This document shows positions 43,527 through 51,849 of a stretch of DNA of 64,000 nt, piece after piece. This DNA comes from Vibrio amylolyticus. GTDB lineage: Bacteria > Pseudomonadota > Gammaproteobacteria > Enterobacterales > Vibrionaceae. The notes under the pieces were generated by a model that did no database searches, was not told the DNA's origin, and saw only the letters and a program-made list of their open reading frames with translations. The position numbers and the translations under genes are program-made. Where the stretch lies: positions 333,575 to 397,574 of the forward strand of contig NZ_JAJHVV010000003.1 in assembly GCF_023145695.1 (NCBI RefSeq), written 5' to 3'. The stretch's first letter is position 1. Each line of letters begins with the position of its first letter.

Positions 43527-44501
43527 TTATGCGTAACTCGCTGACCATTGCTCAAGAACTGCTTGATATGGCTTGATAAAGTGTTCTTCAGCAAACTTAC
43601 CTTGCTTGATAGCGAGTTGGCTTCGTTCTTCGCGGTCATAAACAATTTGAGTTAGTGAGTGGTCCTGATTTTTCAGGTTCGGTTGGTAGCAATTTCCCGC
43701 TACCGCGTTGGCATTATAAATTTCTGGTCGATAAATCTTTTGGAACGTTTCCATTGTGCTAATGGTGCTAATCAGCTCAAGGTTTGAATAATCATTAAGT
43801 AGGTCGCCAAAGAAATAGAAGGCCAAAGGTGCAACACTATTTGGCGGCATAAAGTAGCGAACTTGCAGCCCCATTTTTTTGAAATATTGTTCAGTTAATG
43901 AAGATTCATTTGGCTCATATTCGAAACCTAACACAGGGTGTTTATTTTCCGTTCGGCTATAAACTTTGTTGTCGGAAACACTGAGACAGATAACGGGTGC
44001 TTTATTAAAGTGTTCTTTATACGTATTCGAGTTCACGAAATATTGAAATAGCTTTCCGTGTAGGTCGCCAAAATTCTCTGGAATACTAAATTGAGCTTGG
44101 TCTTTATTATGATCAAGAAGCAATACGCTAAAGTCGTAATCTCGAACGTAAGAAGAGAAATTATTACCGACAATGCCTTCGATGCGCTCTTTGGTTTTGT
44201 TATCGACAATATTGGTTTTTAAAACTTCAATCGATGGGAAAGTTTGATCGCTGCCTTCAATGTCCATATCAACAGAAATAATTTCAAGCTCGACAGAATA
44301 GCGATCGCCTTTTGGGTTATCCCAATGTGCTAATGCGTTGAAGCTATTGTCGATCATCTTTAGTGCGTTACGTAAGTTGTCTTGACGGCTCTCACCTCGC
44401 GCTAAATTTGCAAAGTTGGTGGTGATACGTGTGCTGTCTGATGGGTGATAATTTTCATCGAGACTGAGGCTTTTAATAGTAAAAGTGAAATCTGTATTCA
44501 T
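43527..44501 (-). CDS. mesX: DUF1852 protein, partner of the core methionine synthase
   Basis: 324 residues of the DUF1852 family (FTIKSLSLDENYHPSDSTRITTNFANLARGESRQDNLRNALKMID, then GFEYEPNESSLTEQYFKKMGLQVRYFMPPNSVAPLAF). This family is linked genetically to MesD, where both genes are needed to make methionine. Its chemistry is unresolved; soluble, no signal peptide. First gene of the pair, so expression starts in the gap upstream of 44501. Confidence 0.85.
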   Translation of the reverse strand: MNTDFTFTIKSLSLDENYHPSDSTRITTNFANLARGESRQDNLRNALKMIDNSFNALAHWDNPKGDRYSVELEIISVDMDIEGSDQTFPSIEVLKTNIVDNKTKERIEGIVGNNFSSYVRDYDFSVLLLDHNKDQAQFSIPENFGDLHGKLFQYFVNSNTYKEHFNKAPVICLSVSDNKVYSRTENKHPVLGFEYEPNESSLTEQYFKKMGLQVRYFMPPNSVAPLAFYFFGDLLNDYSNLELISTISTMETFQKIYRPEIYNANAVAGNCYQPNLKNQDHSLTQIVYDREERSQLAIKQGKFAEEHFIKPYQAVLEQWSASYA

Positions 44502-44819
44502 GGTATTCGGTTATCCTATTTCCTAAGATGAAAGCTGAATTATTCGTTGCTCATTCTGGGTTTTCATTTTTGTTTCTATTTTCCCAGTTGGTTGTCACCA
44601 CCGTTTTTTTGTTTATTGCAGTTGAGTTAAAAACGATGATTAAGAGCGATGGTTATTTATAGCTTTGTTTGGTGTTCGAATAACAATGGATTTACTTCAC
44701 ATTCAACATGAGAAATATTCATGTTTCATTTTATTTTTAACCGTTATATTACTTAACTTAATTTAAAAAGTGGGTATTTATAGGGATTAAATAGCCTCAG
44801 CTAATATAGGGATAATGAA
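44502..44819. promoter_or_regulatory. 318-bp divergent region between mesX and the TSUP gene
   Basis: AT-rich, no credible ORF. CATGAGAAATATTCATG (44707-44723) has perfect 5-bp arms, and its core TGAGAAATATTCA is one base away from the MetR pattern TGAA-N5-TTCA. It is a weak candidate for methionine-cycle control; no MetJ box or SAM riboswitch was visible to me. Confidence 0.35.
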
Positions 44820-45629
44820 GTGAGTGAACTACTGTTGTTATTTATATACTGTGCATTATTAGGCAGTGGAGTTGGTTTTTTAGCAGGTCTACTAGGCATT
44901 GGCGGGGGGCTAGTGATTGTCCCCGTGCTTAGCGCTATTTTACTTCATTTTGAGGTACTGCCATCAGAGCAGGTCGTGGTTGCGGCGGTTGCAACATCGT
45001 TGGCGTCCATTTTATTCACCTCGACGTCTTCGGCTATTGCTCATCATAAAAACGGTAACGTGCCATGGGCGCTTGCGCCTTGGATAATGACTGGCGTGGC
45101 GCTTGGTGCTCTGGTCAGTGGTTTTATGGCGGCGCTGTTGCCTGAACAAGTTGTTCGTTTGGTTTTTTCTGTGAGCGTGGTGCTTATTGCGTTGAAAATG
45201 TTCTTAAGCAGCAATAACAGTGCACCGAAAGAGCGAAAACTACCCAATAAAGGCGTGTTAACGATTCTAACGACAATCACTGGTGGTCTGTCGGCAATGA
45301 TTGGAATTGGTGGTGGGGCGCTTCTCGTCCCCTTGCTCACGTTCTTCTCTCTCGATATGAAAAAAGCTATTGGTTGCGCTTCAGCGTGTGGCATTGTCAT
45401 CGCGCTATTTGGTTCTATTGGTTATATCAGTTCAGGTAGCAGTCATTTCGCGTTAACAGATGGATTTGCCGGGTTTGTGTATCTTCCAGCGCTCGCTGGC
45501 ATTGTAAGTACTTCTTGGTTTACCGCGCCAATGGGAGCAAAAGCAACACAATCGCTACCGGTTTCTACCATTAAGAAGATCTTCGCAGGCTTACTGGTCG
45601 TTATGGCTGCCAATATGGTAATGAATTAG
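44820..45629 (+). CDS. TauE/SafE (TSUP) family permease
   Basis: 269 residues with two repeats of GLLGIGGGLVIVPVL / MIGIGGGALLVPLLTFF, the signature of the TSUP family, and about eight helices. Members move sulfite, sulfoacetate or related small anions. The start codon is GTG in a GAAGTGAG context with a weak ribosome site. Divergence from mesX hints at sulfur metabolism, but the substrate is unknown. Confidence 0.88.
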   Translation: MSELLLLFIYCALLGSGVGFLAGLLGIGGGLVIVPVLSAILLHFEVLPSEQVVVAAVATSLASILFTSTSSAIAHHKNGNVPWALAPWIMTGVALGALVSGFMAALLPEQVVRLVFSVSVVLIALKMFLSSNNSAPKERKLPNKGVLTILTTITGGLSAMIGIGGGALLVPLLTFFSLDMKKAIGCASACGIVIALFGSIGYISSGSSHFALTDGFAGFVYLPALAGIVSTSWFTAPMGAKATQSLPVSTIKKIFAGLLVVMAANMVMN

Positions 45630-45648
45630 GGGGAGGGTAACGGTCTGA

Positions 45649-46599
45649 TTAATGCTCCCAGAGCAATTTATTAGGATCGTGATTCTCAGTCCAGGTTACA
45701 TCTTCGCGCGCCTGTAAATAAAGTTGTAGTCCGTTATACGAAGCAAAGGCTTTAGCCCCACCTAGGTGTTGGTGGTCGTCAAAGTAAGCATCTTCGATGT
45801 GGCATAACTCAGCAAGGTTGCTTATTCCTTGCTTGAGTGCCCATTGAATGGCAAAGACTGGTGCTGTCACGCCAGATAGGGTGACTTCTGTAACTGTGCT
45901 GTGAATAGCAGCACCTATGTTGTTTTGCTTGTTTAGCTCAATTTCCCTTGATTCGGTTTCTTGTTGGCGTATTTCTTCTATTATTTCAGAACGCTGAGCG
46001 TTTGAGATGCGTTTATTCAGTTTGGCAATTTTTAAGGCGTAATCAAAACGTTTAGGTGTCACTAGACTAATTAGCTGAGTGAGTAACTCTTCATCAATAT
46101 TTGTTGCCTGAACGAAGTAATCAATGCAGGCTTTGACGGAAGAGTAGGTTGTACCGTTATATTCAAAACGGCTTGTGTCATCAGAGCTGCTTAAAGGTAT
46201 TTCGTTGATACTCAGTGGCCAACTCTGGAAAGAAACTCGTTGCTTGGCGATTTCATACATCTTCCACGCGCTCTTACCAAAACCACCTAATATAGCTCCT
46301 GAAAACTCACTATCCACGAGCTCTTGCTTTGTCCAGTTTTCCCCTATGCCTAAATGTTTCGCGTACTTGCTAATAAGAGCTTGTCTGATGTGTGCTCGAA
46401 GCTGCCAAACGGACTGGAGATGGTGAGAGCTTTTGATGGATTGGCATTCAGAGCATGCAGGTAATGCCAATGGAGCATGCTCGATCCTATCTTGAGCGGT
46501 AGCATTACGTGGAAACATTAATAGTGACAATGATGGCTCACCACAGAACCAACATTGATGGCGAAAATTGAAGGGAATATCAATCGGAGTATGAGGCAT
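45649..46599 (-). CDS. protein with paired CxxC motifs, unknown
   Basis: 316 residues. Near the N-terminus CWFCGEPS and, about 30 residues on, LPACSECQS form a plausible four-cysteine zinc site. A helical middle (RAHIRQALISKYAKHLG, RISNAQRSEIIEEIRQQE) and a C-terminus with repeated acidic/aromatic patches follow. It has no signal peptide or membrane helix. It could be a zinc-ribbon-containing nucleic-acid or scaffold protein, but I do not recognise the family. It is convergent with the TSUP gene and precedes nothing obviously related. Confidence 0.65.
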   Translation of the reverse strand: MPHTPIDIPFNFRHQCWFCGEPSLSLLMFPRNATAQDRIEHAPLALPACSECQSIKSSHHLQSVWQLRAHIRQALISKYAKHLGIGENWTKQELVDSEFSGAILGGFGKSAWKMYEIAKQRVSFQSWPLSINEIPLSSSDDTSRFEYNGTTYSSVKACIDYFVQATNIDEELLTQLISLVTPKRFDYALKIAKLNKRISNAQRSEIIEEIRQQETESREIELNKQNNIGAAIHSTVTEVTLSGVTAPVFAIQWALKQGISNLAELCHIEDAYFDDHQHLGGAKAFASYNGLQLYLQAREDVTWTENHDPNKLLWEH

Positions 46600-46642
46600 A
46601 GGATTTCAAATTCGCTGTTTAAAATAGGGAAGCTGTTTAAAG

Positions 46643-48484
46643 TTAGAGAGATAACCAGTAACGTAAAGTAAGCAGTGCTCGTTCGGAAAACTCCATCTGA
46701 TCAATTTTTGATTGAGTATCCAATGCTAATTGGGGTTCATCGGTAATAATGCCGTCGACTCCAAGTAAGAACAGTTTCTGCATCGCAGCGGCGTTGTTAA
46801 TTGTCCAAACTAGTACTTCTTGCTCACGCTGTTGTATCTCAATAATACGCCAAGCGTTAAGCCATTGGGTGCTTACCATGAGCATATCAACCTCTCTTTC
46901 TAGTTGAGTTTCGCCAACACTCGCTGCGTAAATAAGGGCGTAGCGTAACTGCTTTGGACGATTCTCTTCTAGGCTAGACATCAACGACGATAGAAGTTCA
47001 GTATCTAAGCTAGAAACGATCATTGCTTGTTGGTAGTTTGGTAATAATTGAGCCATTGCAAAAGCTAGGTCAAGGCTCTGGTTATAGCGTTTTAGCTCAA
47101 TATTGAATTCAATGTCTTGAGAGTAATCGTCCAATAGTTGAGTGAGTAACGGTGGTGGAGTTTGGCTGACTTTTTGGTAAGCCAAAGAAATATCGGCGTA
47201 AGTCGATTCCTCTACAATCATGGGGTTACCAATCATTCTCCCTAAATCGCGATCATGAAAAACTACAATTTGGCCATCTTTAGTTATTTGTACGTCTATT
47301 TCCGTGCTTTGGATTCCTAAAGAAATTGAGTATTGAACGCCGGCTTCACTGTTTTCAGGGTACTTAAATCCACCGGCTCGGTGCGCTGTGATGTAACCCG
47401 TTGTATTGGTTTGTAGATGCTGGACGAAATGACGGACATCGTTATAACCATTGAACATGGAAAATAGTATAAGTGATAGCATGACGCCACTAAGTAACAC
47501 ACGACGTTGGGTATTTTGTTTCAGGCCGACAAAACGCGCTTGTTCATTGACTAACTTAAGGCGTTTCGTTTGTAGACGAAGCACATAATACTGACAACTG
47601 GCATAGATAAAGCGGTCTATAAAGCTAAGCACCAGCGTAACCCCAAGCAAGAGTAATCCTGCAAATACAATCCAAGAAAAGCGGTCTTGATCGGATGTCG
47701 CCCACGATAATATTGGCTCTAACGTAAATATCATTGTTGCGGCGAATATGGCAGTAATCACCACTCGACCAAGTAACCAAGCGATATGGCCAAAGAGTAT
47801 GTGCGGATAGATCTCTTGGCTTAAGCGTCGTGCCTGTTTAAAAAGTTGCCATTGTGAGCAGTTTTGAAAAAGGCTCAGGGGTAGAGCTAGCCACCAATTG
47901 GCCCAGTATCGAAGCACTAAAAGGACACATGGTAAACTAATGAGAATCAATAAACCTACAGCCATCCATAGAGAACCAAGTTGATGACTAATATAGTAAT
48001 TGATATCCCAGTCATTAAGCATCAATCCATAGATCCAACGTCCACACCATAATAAGGTTGCAAGCAATAGGCTGATCCCAATCGATTGTGCCAATACTAC
48101 TTTTACGACTCGAAAGCTACGTTGAATGATGAGCCCAAACGCATCCAAAATAGAACGCTTTCCCAAATCATGCTGTGCGAGCAGGATGCTAATCGTTGAT
48201 TGTTCAATAAAAAAAGCGAAACTGAGTTGCGTAACAAACCACAAATTGAGTAGGAAACCTGCAGGGGAAAGAAAGAACGCAAGCAGCTCTTGGTTTGCAA
48301 TAGCACTCACGCCATAAAAGCCCATCAGTTTAGATGAGATCCATAAATCAAATGGAACAAATAGCGTGATTAACGCACTTCTTACGAGAAGAAAGCAGGC
48401 CAACATTTGTAAGCCACTAGCTTTGAGTCTGTGCCATGCAAAATAGGCGATATGACGAGTGCGATGGAAAAATGCGGTGCTCAA
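46643..48484 (-). CDS. glycerophosphodiester phosphodiesterase with N-terminal membrane domain
   Basis: 613 residues. The first ~350 form a membrane domain with about eight helices and large hydrophobic stretches. The C-terminal ~240 form a GDPD barrel (from about 365): AHRAGGFKYPENSEAGVQYSI, GIQSTEIDVQITKDGQIVVFHDRDLGRM, and FNIELKRYN. The catalytic His pair is in AHRAGG and VFHDRD. It should release glycerol-3-phosphate from glycerophosphodiesters at the membrane. The linker suggests the catalytic domain faces the periplasm in related proteins, which is uncertain here. Confidence 0.88.
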   Translation of the reverse strand: MSTAFFHRTRHIAYFAWHRLKASGLQMLACFLLVRSALITLFVPFDLWISSKLMGFYGVSAIANQELLAFFLSPAGFLLNLWFVTQLSFAFFIEQSTISILLAQHDLGKRSILDAFGLIIQRSFRVVKVVLAQSIGISLLLATLLWCGRWIYGLMLNDWDINYYISHQLGSLWMAVGLLILISLPCVLLVLRYWANWWLALPLSLFQNCSQWQLFKQARRLSQEIYPHILFGHIAWLLGRVVITAIFAATMIFTLEPILSWATSDQDRFSWIVFAGLLLLGVTLVLSFIDRFIYASCQYYVLRLQTKRLKLVNEQARFVGLKQNTQRRVLLSGVMLSLILFSMFNGYNDVRHFVQHLQTNTTGYITAHRAGGFKYPENSEAGVQYSISLGIQSTEIDVQITKDGQIVVFHDRDLGRMIGNPMIVEESTYADISLAYQKVSQTPPPLLTQLLDDYSQDIEFNIELKRYNQSLDLAFAMAQLLPNYQQAMIVSSLDTELLSSLMSSLEENRPKQLRYALIYAASVGETQLEREVDMLMVSTQWLNAWRIIEIQQREQEVLVWTINNAAAMQKLFLLGVDGIITDEPQLALDTQSKIDQMEFSERALLTLRYWLSL

Positions 48485-48694
48485 GAGGATGTGTCGCCTG
48501 TTCTGTGAATCTAGAGTCTATTTCTGGTTTGGATTATAGCACTGGATTGTCTATTTGTATGAATTGGAAAATAGGAAGATTTCTGATCGTTAAAAACGGT
48601 GAAAGCCCAATGTTGGTAGGAACTAAATATTCTAATTAATAACTAATTGTTCTATAAGGGAGTTATGATAATTCCGTGGAACTTCCCTCAGATG

Positions 48695-48718
48695 AAAAGA
48701 GCCAGACCAGCTCTTTTT
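48695..48718. terminator. terminator with no assigned gene
   Basis: AAAAGAGC and GCTCTTTTT flank the 7-nt loop CAGACCA, giving a good terminator on the plus strand and a fair one on the minus strand. No plus-strand gene precedes it within 1 kb, so it may end a small RNA starting near 48600, or the leftward LysR transcript. Confidence 0.6.
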
Positions 48719-49000
48719 ATATACATGATTTCAATGTCTTACATAGAGAATCTACTGGTTATTACTACCAAAATTTTGGTAATTCAAAGCTGCTGACCTG
48801 CTCCATAAGACTTGTTAACTGAGTAGTGACGGAGGGGGGGGAGACAAACGGCAAGAATATAAAACAAGCTAATCATCATCGAAGGACTTGATCATGAAAT
48901 AGAAGGGGAGACTACTATCTACGAAATTCGATAGGTAACATCGACTAAAATTGAAAAGTTTGCAGTAATCCGAATCTCTACAATTCGTTATTGAACAGAA

Positions 49001-49102
49001 ATGAGTTTTGGATATGCACATCTTAGTAAGTCACCGAATTACTACAAGTATCGTAAAGCACATTTAACTCAGCGTGCTCTTCAAGCCCAATCGTACAATT
49101 GA
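49001..49102 (+). CDS. possible 33-residue ORF or gene fragment
   Basis: ATG to TGA frame with a coding-like composition (MSFGYAHLSK..., Tyr/Lys/Gln rich). It has no good ribosome site. It may be a fragment of a lost gene; no family recognised. Confidence 0.2.
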   Translation: MSFGYAHLSKSPNYYKYRKAHLTQRALQAQSYN

Positions 49103-49176
49103 CTTAATAAGGTGGCTTTGGGCAGTTCAACGCTCGGGATTTAGTGTTGGCCGTGCAACACCTTAATCCTTATTTG

Positions 49177-50091
49177 TTAGGCCGTTGTTCCAACTTGTTT
49201 TCTCATCCACTGAACAAAGCAATTTGTTGGCGCTGAATCAGTCTGATAGTGAAGGACATATCCCGCATTGGCTTTGATGGTAGGTAGTAAGGCAACTAAT
49301 CGGCCCTGTGATAATTCATCTTGAATAAGCGCTTCTCTAGCAAGTGCTATTCCTACTCCCGCTTCAGCAGCTGACATCGCCATGTCAGTTCGATTAAAGA
49401 AGTGCCCTTTATCAGCTTGTAGATGGACGTTATTTACTTTTGCCCAATATTGCCACTCATAATGTCGTATCGCACCGAGCCAAGGTTGAGCATCGTGTAG
49501 TAATGTAATCTCAGACCAATCTTCTTTCCCAGGATTTTCACCGTTGAGCCATGCATGTTGAGCCAAATAGTTTGGACTCATGACTGGGATCAGCTTCTCT
49601 TCCATTAATAATTCGGCCTCATGGTCATGATAGGGTAAAGGACCGTAATCAATGGCTAGATCAAAATCTTGTGAGGTGTGATCAACCAAAGCACCTTCTG
49701 CGTATGTTTGAACTTGAATCTCAGGATGTAATCGGTGGAAGTTCTCTAACCTTGGAACTAACCATTTAAAAGCAAAGGAAGGGGTCAGTTTTAGCCTCAC
49801 CTCTGAAGAGTCTGACGATTGACTTTGTAGAGTGGATAATGCCATGTCGATATCTTGAAAGCTTGATGAAGCAACTCTATACAGAAGATGTCCAGCCTCG
49901 GTTAACGTTACTCCTCTTGAATGCCGATCGAGCAAGCGAACTCCGATATTCTCTTCAAGTTGTAAAAGCTGCTGGCTAATTGCACCAGTAGTTAAGCACT
50001 TGGCTTTTGCAGCGCGAGTTAAACTGCCTCGCTTGCCTACCTCAACAAACGTCATCAAGGCCGACGCCATATTATTTTTCAAATGCTTCAT
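49177..50091 (-). CDS. LysR-family regulator of the dadA-type gene
   Basis: 304 residues, GcvA-like subgroup: HTH FVEVGKRGSLTRAAKAKCLTTGAISQQLLQLEENI, then HSRGVTLTEAGHLLY and an effector domain with QTYAEGALVDHTSQDFDLAIDYG. It diverges from the D-amino-acid dehydrogenase gene with a 102-bp gap and is the obvious candidate regulator of it and possibly of gltS. Confidence 0.88.
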   Translation of the reverse strand: MKHLKNNMASALMTFVEVGKRGSLTRAAKAKCLTTGAISQQLLQLEENIGVRLLDRHSRGVTLTEAGHLLYRVASSSFQDIDMALSTLQSQSSDSSEVRLKLTPSFAFKWLVPRLENFHRLHPEIQVQTYAEGALVDHTSQDFDLAIDYGPLPYHDHEAELLMEEKLIPVMSPNYLAQHAWLNGENPGKEDWSEITLLHDAQPWLGAIRHYEWQYWAKVNNVHLQADKGHFFNRTDMAMSAAEAGVGIALAREALIQDELSQGRLVALLPTIKANAGYVLHYQTDSAPTNCFVQWMRKQVGTTA

Positions 50092-50193
50092 CTTCGCCTT
50101 TAGTATTTCTATACGTTGTTGTTAATTCTTATCGATTGTTGCTGTTTTGTAAATAACACAAACTAAGCGCAGCTAACAGAAGGGAAAATAATA

Positions 50194-51447
50194 ATGAAAG
50201 TAATTGTATTGGGTGGAGGCGTGATAGGGTTAACAAGCGCGTGGTATCTTTCCCTTCAAGGTCATAGTGTGACTGTCATTGACCGTCAATCTGAGTGTGG
50301 TAAAGAGACCAGTTTTGCCAATGCAGGGCAAATATCTTATGGCTATTCATCACCTTGGGCTGCGCCTGGCATTCCCTTGAAGGCGATTCAATGGCTAATG
50401 CAAGAGCATGCACCACTGAAAATTAAGCCAAGCCTCTCGCCTTCAATGATGGCTTGGGCGAGTAAAATGCTGATGAATTGCCGAACTTCCCAATACAATA
50501 CTAACAAATCAAGAATGCTAAGGCTGGCAAACTATAGTCGCGACTGCTTAACTGAGTTACGGATGAGCAGTGGGATTGAGTATCAAGGTCGCCAAAAAGG
50601 GACACTTCAAGTATTTAGAAATTCTAAACAGCTCGACGCAATAAAAAAGGACATGGCTCTTTTACAACAAAGTAATACCCAGTTTTCTTTATTAGACACG
50701 GAAGGTTGCCTAGAAAAAGAGCCAGCACTTAAACGTGTTCAAGATAAAATAGTGGGAGGTTTACATCTACCTGATGATGAAACGGGGGATTGCTTTCTAT
50801 TTTGTCAGCAGTTAACCAAGCTTGCTAAACAGGCGGGTGTTGAGTTCTATTTCAATACGGATATTCATTCATTAGCTGTAAAAAGCGGCTCCATAGAATC
50901 GGTCAAGACTAGTATAGGATCATTAGACGCTGACTATTATGTGGTCGCTTGTGGGAGTTATTCTGCTAAGTTACTTGCGCCACTTGGCATTGAGTTACCC
51001 ACTTACCCGGTGAAAGGTTACTCACTGACATTGCCGATTAAGCACGACGAATACTCTCCGAAGTCAACGGTAATGGATGAAACATATAAGGTCGCGATTA
51101 CACGATTTGATAATCGATTAAGAGTTGCAGGCACCGCAGAGTTGTGCGATTTTGACTTATCCATTCCTAAGAAAAGAACAGCGACGATTAATCGCGTTGT
51201 GAATGAGCTATTTCCTGATGTTGGTGATTTCAAGCAGGCGGAATACTGGACTGGCTTGAGGCCGATGACTCCAGATGGCACACCAATTATTGGAGAAACA
51301 CCAATCAAAAATTTGTTCACCAATACAGGTCATGGCACGTTAGGTTGGACGATGGCTTGCGGCTCTGGGCAGTTACTAGCAGATATAATTAGTCAAAAAA
51401 GACCGAGCATTGAACATCATGATCTGGGCATGCAACGATACGGTTGA
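50194..51447 (+). CDS. dadA: D-amino-acid dehydrogenase (small subunit type)
   Basis: 417-residue FAD-dependent deaminating dehydrogenase. The dinucleotide site is VIVLGGGVIGLTSAWYLSLQGHSVTVIDRQ (3-32); SFANAGQISYGYSSPWAAPGIPLKA follows, and the C-terminal LFTNTGHGTLGWTMACGSG motif is conserved in DadA. It oxidises D-amino acids to 2-oxo acids and feeds electrons to the respiratory chain at the inner membrane. The gene start has a weak AGAAGGGAAA site. Substrate range (D-Ala or D-Glu) is not decided by sequence. Confidence 0.88.
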   Translation: MKVIVLGGGVIGLTSAWYLSLQGHSVTVIDRQSECGKETSFANAGQISYGYSSPWAAPGIPLKAIQWLMQEHAPLKIKPSLSPSMMAWASKMLMNCRTSQYNTNKSRMLRLANYSRDCLTELRMSSGIEYQGRQKGTLQVFRNSKQLDAIKKDMALLQQSNTQFSLLDTEGCLEKEPALKRVQDKIVGGLHLPDDETGDCFLFCQQLTKLAKQAGVEFYFNTDIHSLAVKSGSIESVKTSIGSLDADYYVVACGSYSAKLLAPLGIELPTYPVKGYSLTLPIKHDEYSPKSTVMDETYKVAITRFDNRLRVAGTAELCDFDLSIPKKRTATINRVVNELFPDVGDFKQAEYWTGLRPMTPDGTPIIGETPIKNLFTNTGHGTLGWTMACGSGQLLADIISQKRPSIEHHDLGMQRYG

Positions 51448-51849
51448 TAGATATAAACCAACTGAGATCTAGCTTTCAGGCAAAAAAACTTTAATGTAAC
51501 AATAGCGGCAATTAAAGCCTCAGTAAGGCCGATAATAACATCTCATAAGTGGTGCTTGAAGCTTACTTTATCTACCCCAATCAATGATGCTAAGCCGTAA
51601 GAGATCAATCCAATCAACCGTACCACATCATCAATGCTGTTGAGGCAGCAAACGCATTGACAGTATGATTTAAAGGAAAGCTATAGGCGCATCGCTTCAA
51701 GAAGGCAATTACAATAAAGTTTGATCATAGACTACTCTTCGATCGGCTCGATAGTTAGCCTAATGACAAAGTCACTTGGTTTGCCTCCTTTCAAACCAAA
51801 TAACACAATTTAATGAACAAAGTTGCTTCGTGCTTGTTCAACAACTAGC
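51448..51849. other. 402-bp stretch with a possible degraded minus-strand gene fragment
   Basis: No intact gene. On the minus strand two adjacent frames read hydrophobic, protein-like stretches (NAFAASTALMMWYG, then LIGLISYGLASLIGVDK after a frame change), as though a membrane-protein tail had frameshifted. This is weak evidence and may be chance. No terminator with a T-run was found. Confidence 0.25.

Larger units (their letters stand above)
48485..49176. other. 692-bp gene-poor stretch
   Basis: Contains a terminator-like hairpin (48695-48718), a run of eight G (48834-48841) just upstream of a purine-rich segment, and one 33-codon frame (49001-49102). The longer open frames here are shadows without ribosome sites. 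The last 40 bp hold GTGTTG-CACGGC-CAACAC (on the minus strand), which may end the LysR transcript. It looks like decayed intergenic DNA with a possible small RNA. Confidence 0.45.

Noticed and set aside
44502..44819. SAM riboswitch or MetJ box ahead of mesX
   Set aside because: No AGACGTCT-like repeats and no conserved riboswitch core; only a weak MetR-like site was seen.
49140..49180. Integron attC-like sequence (TAACAA near the LysR stop)
   Set aside because: The TAA belongs to the LysR stop codon, and no matching second core site or integrase was found; the neighbouring inverted repeat is only six bases.
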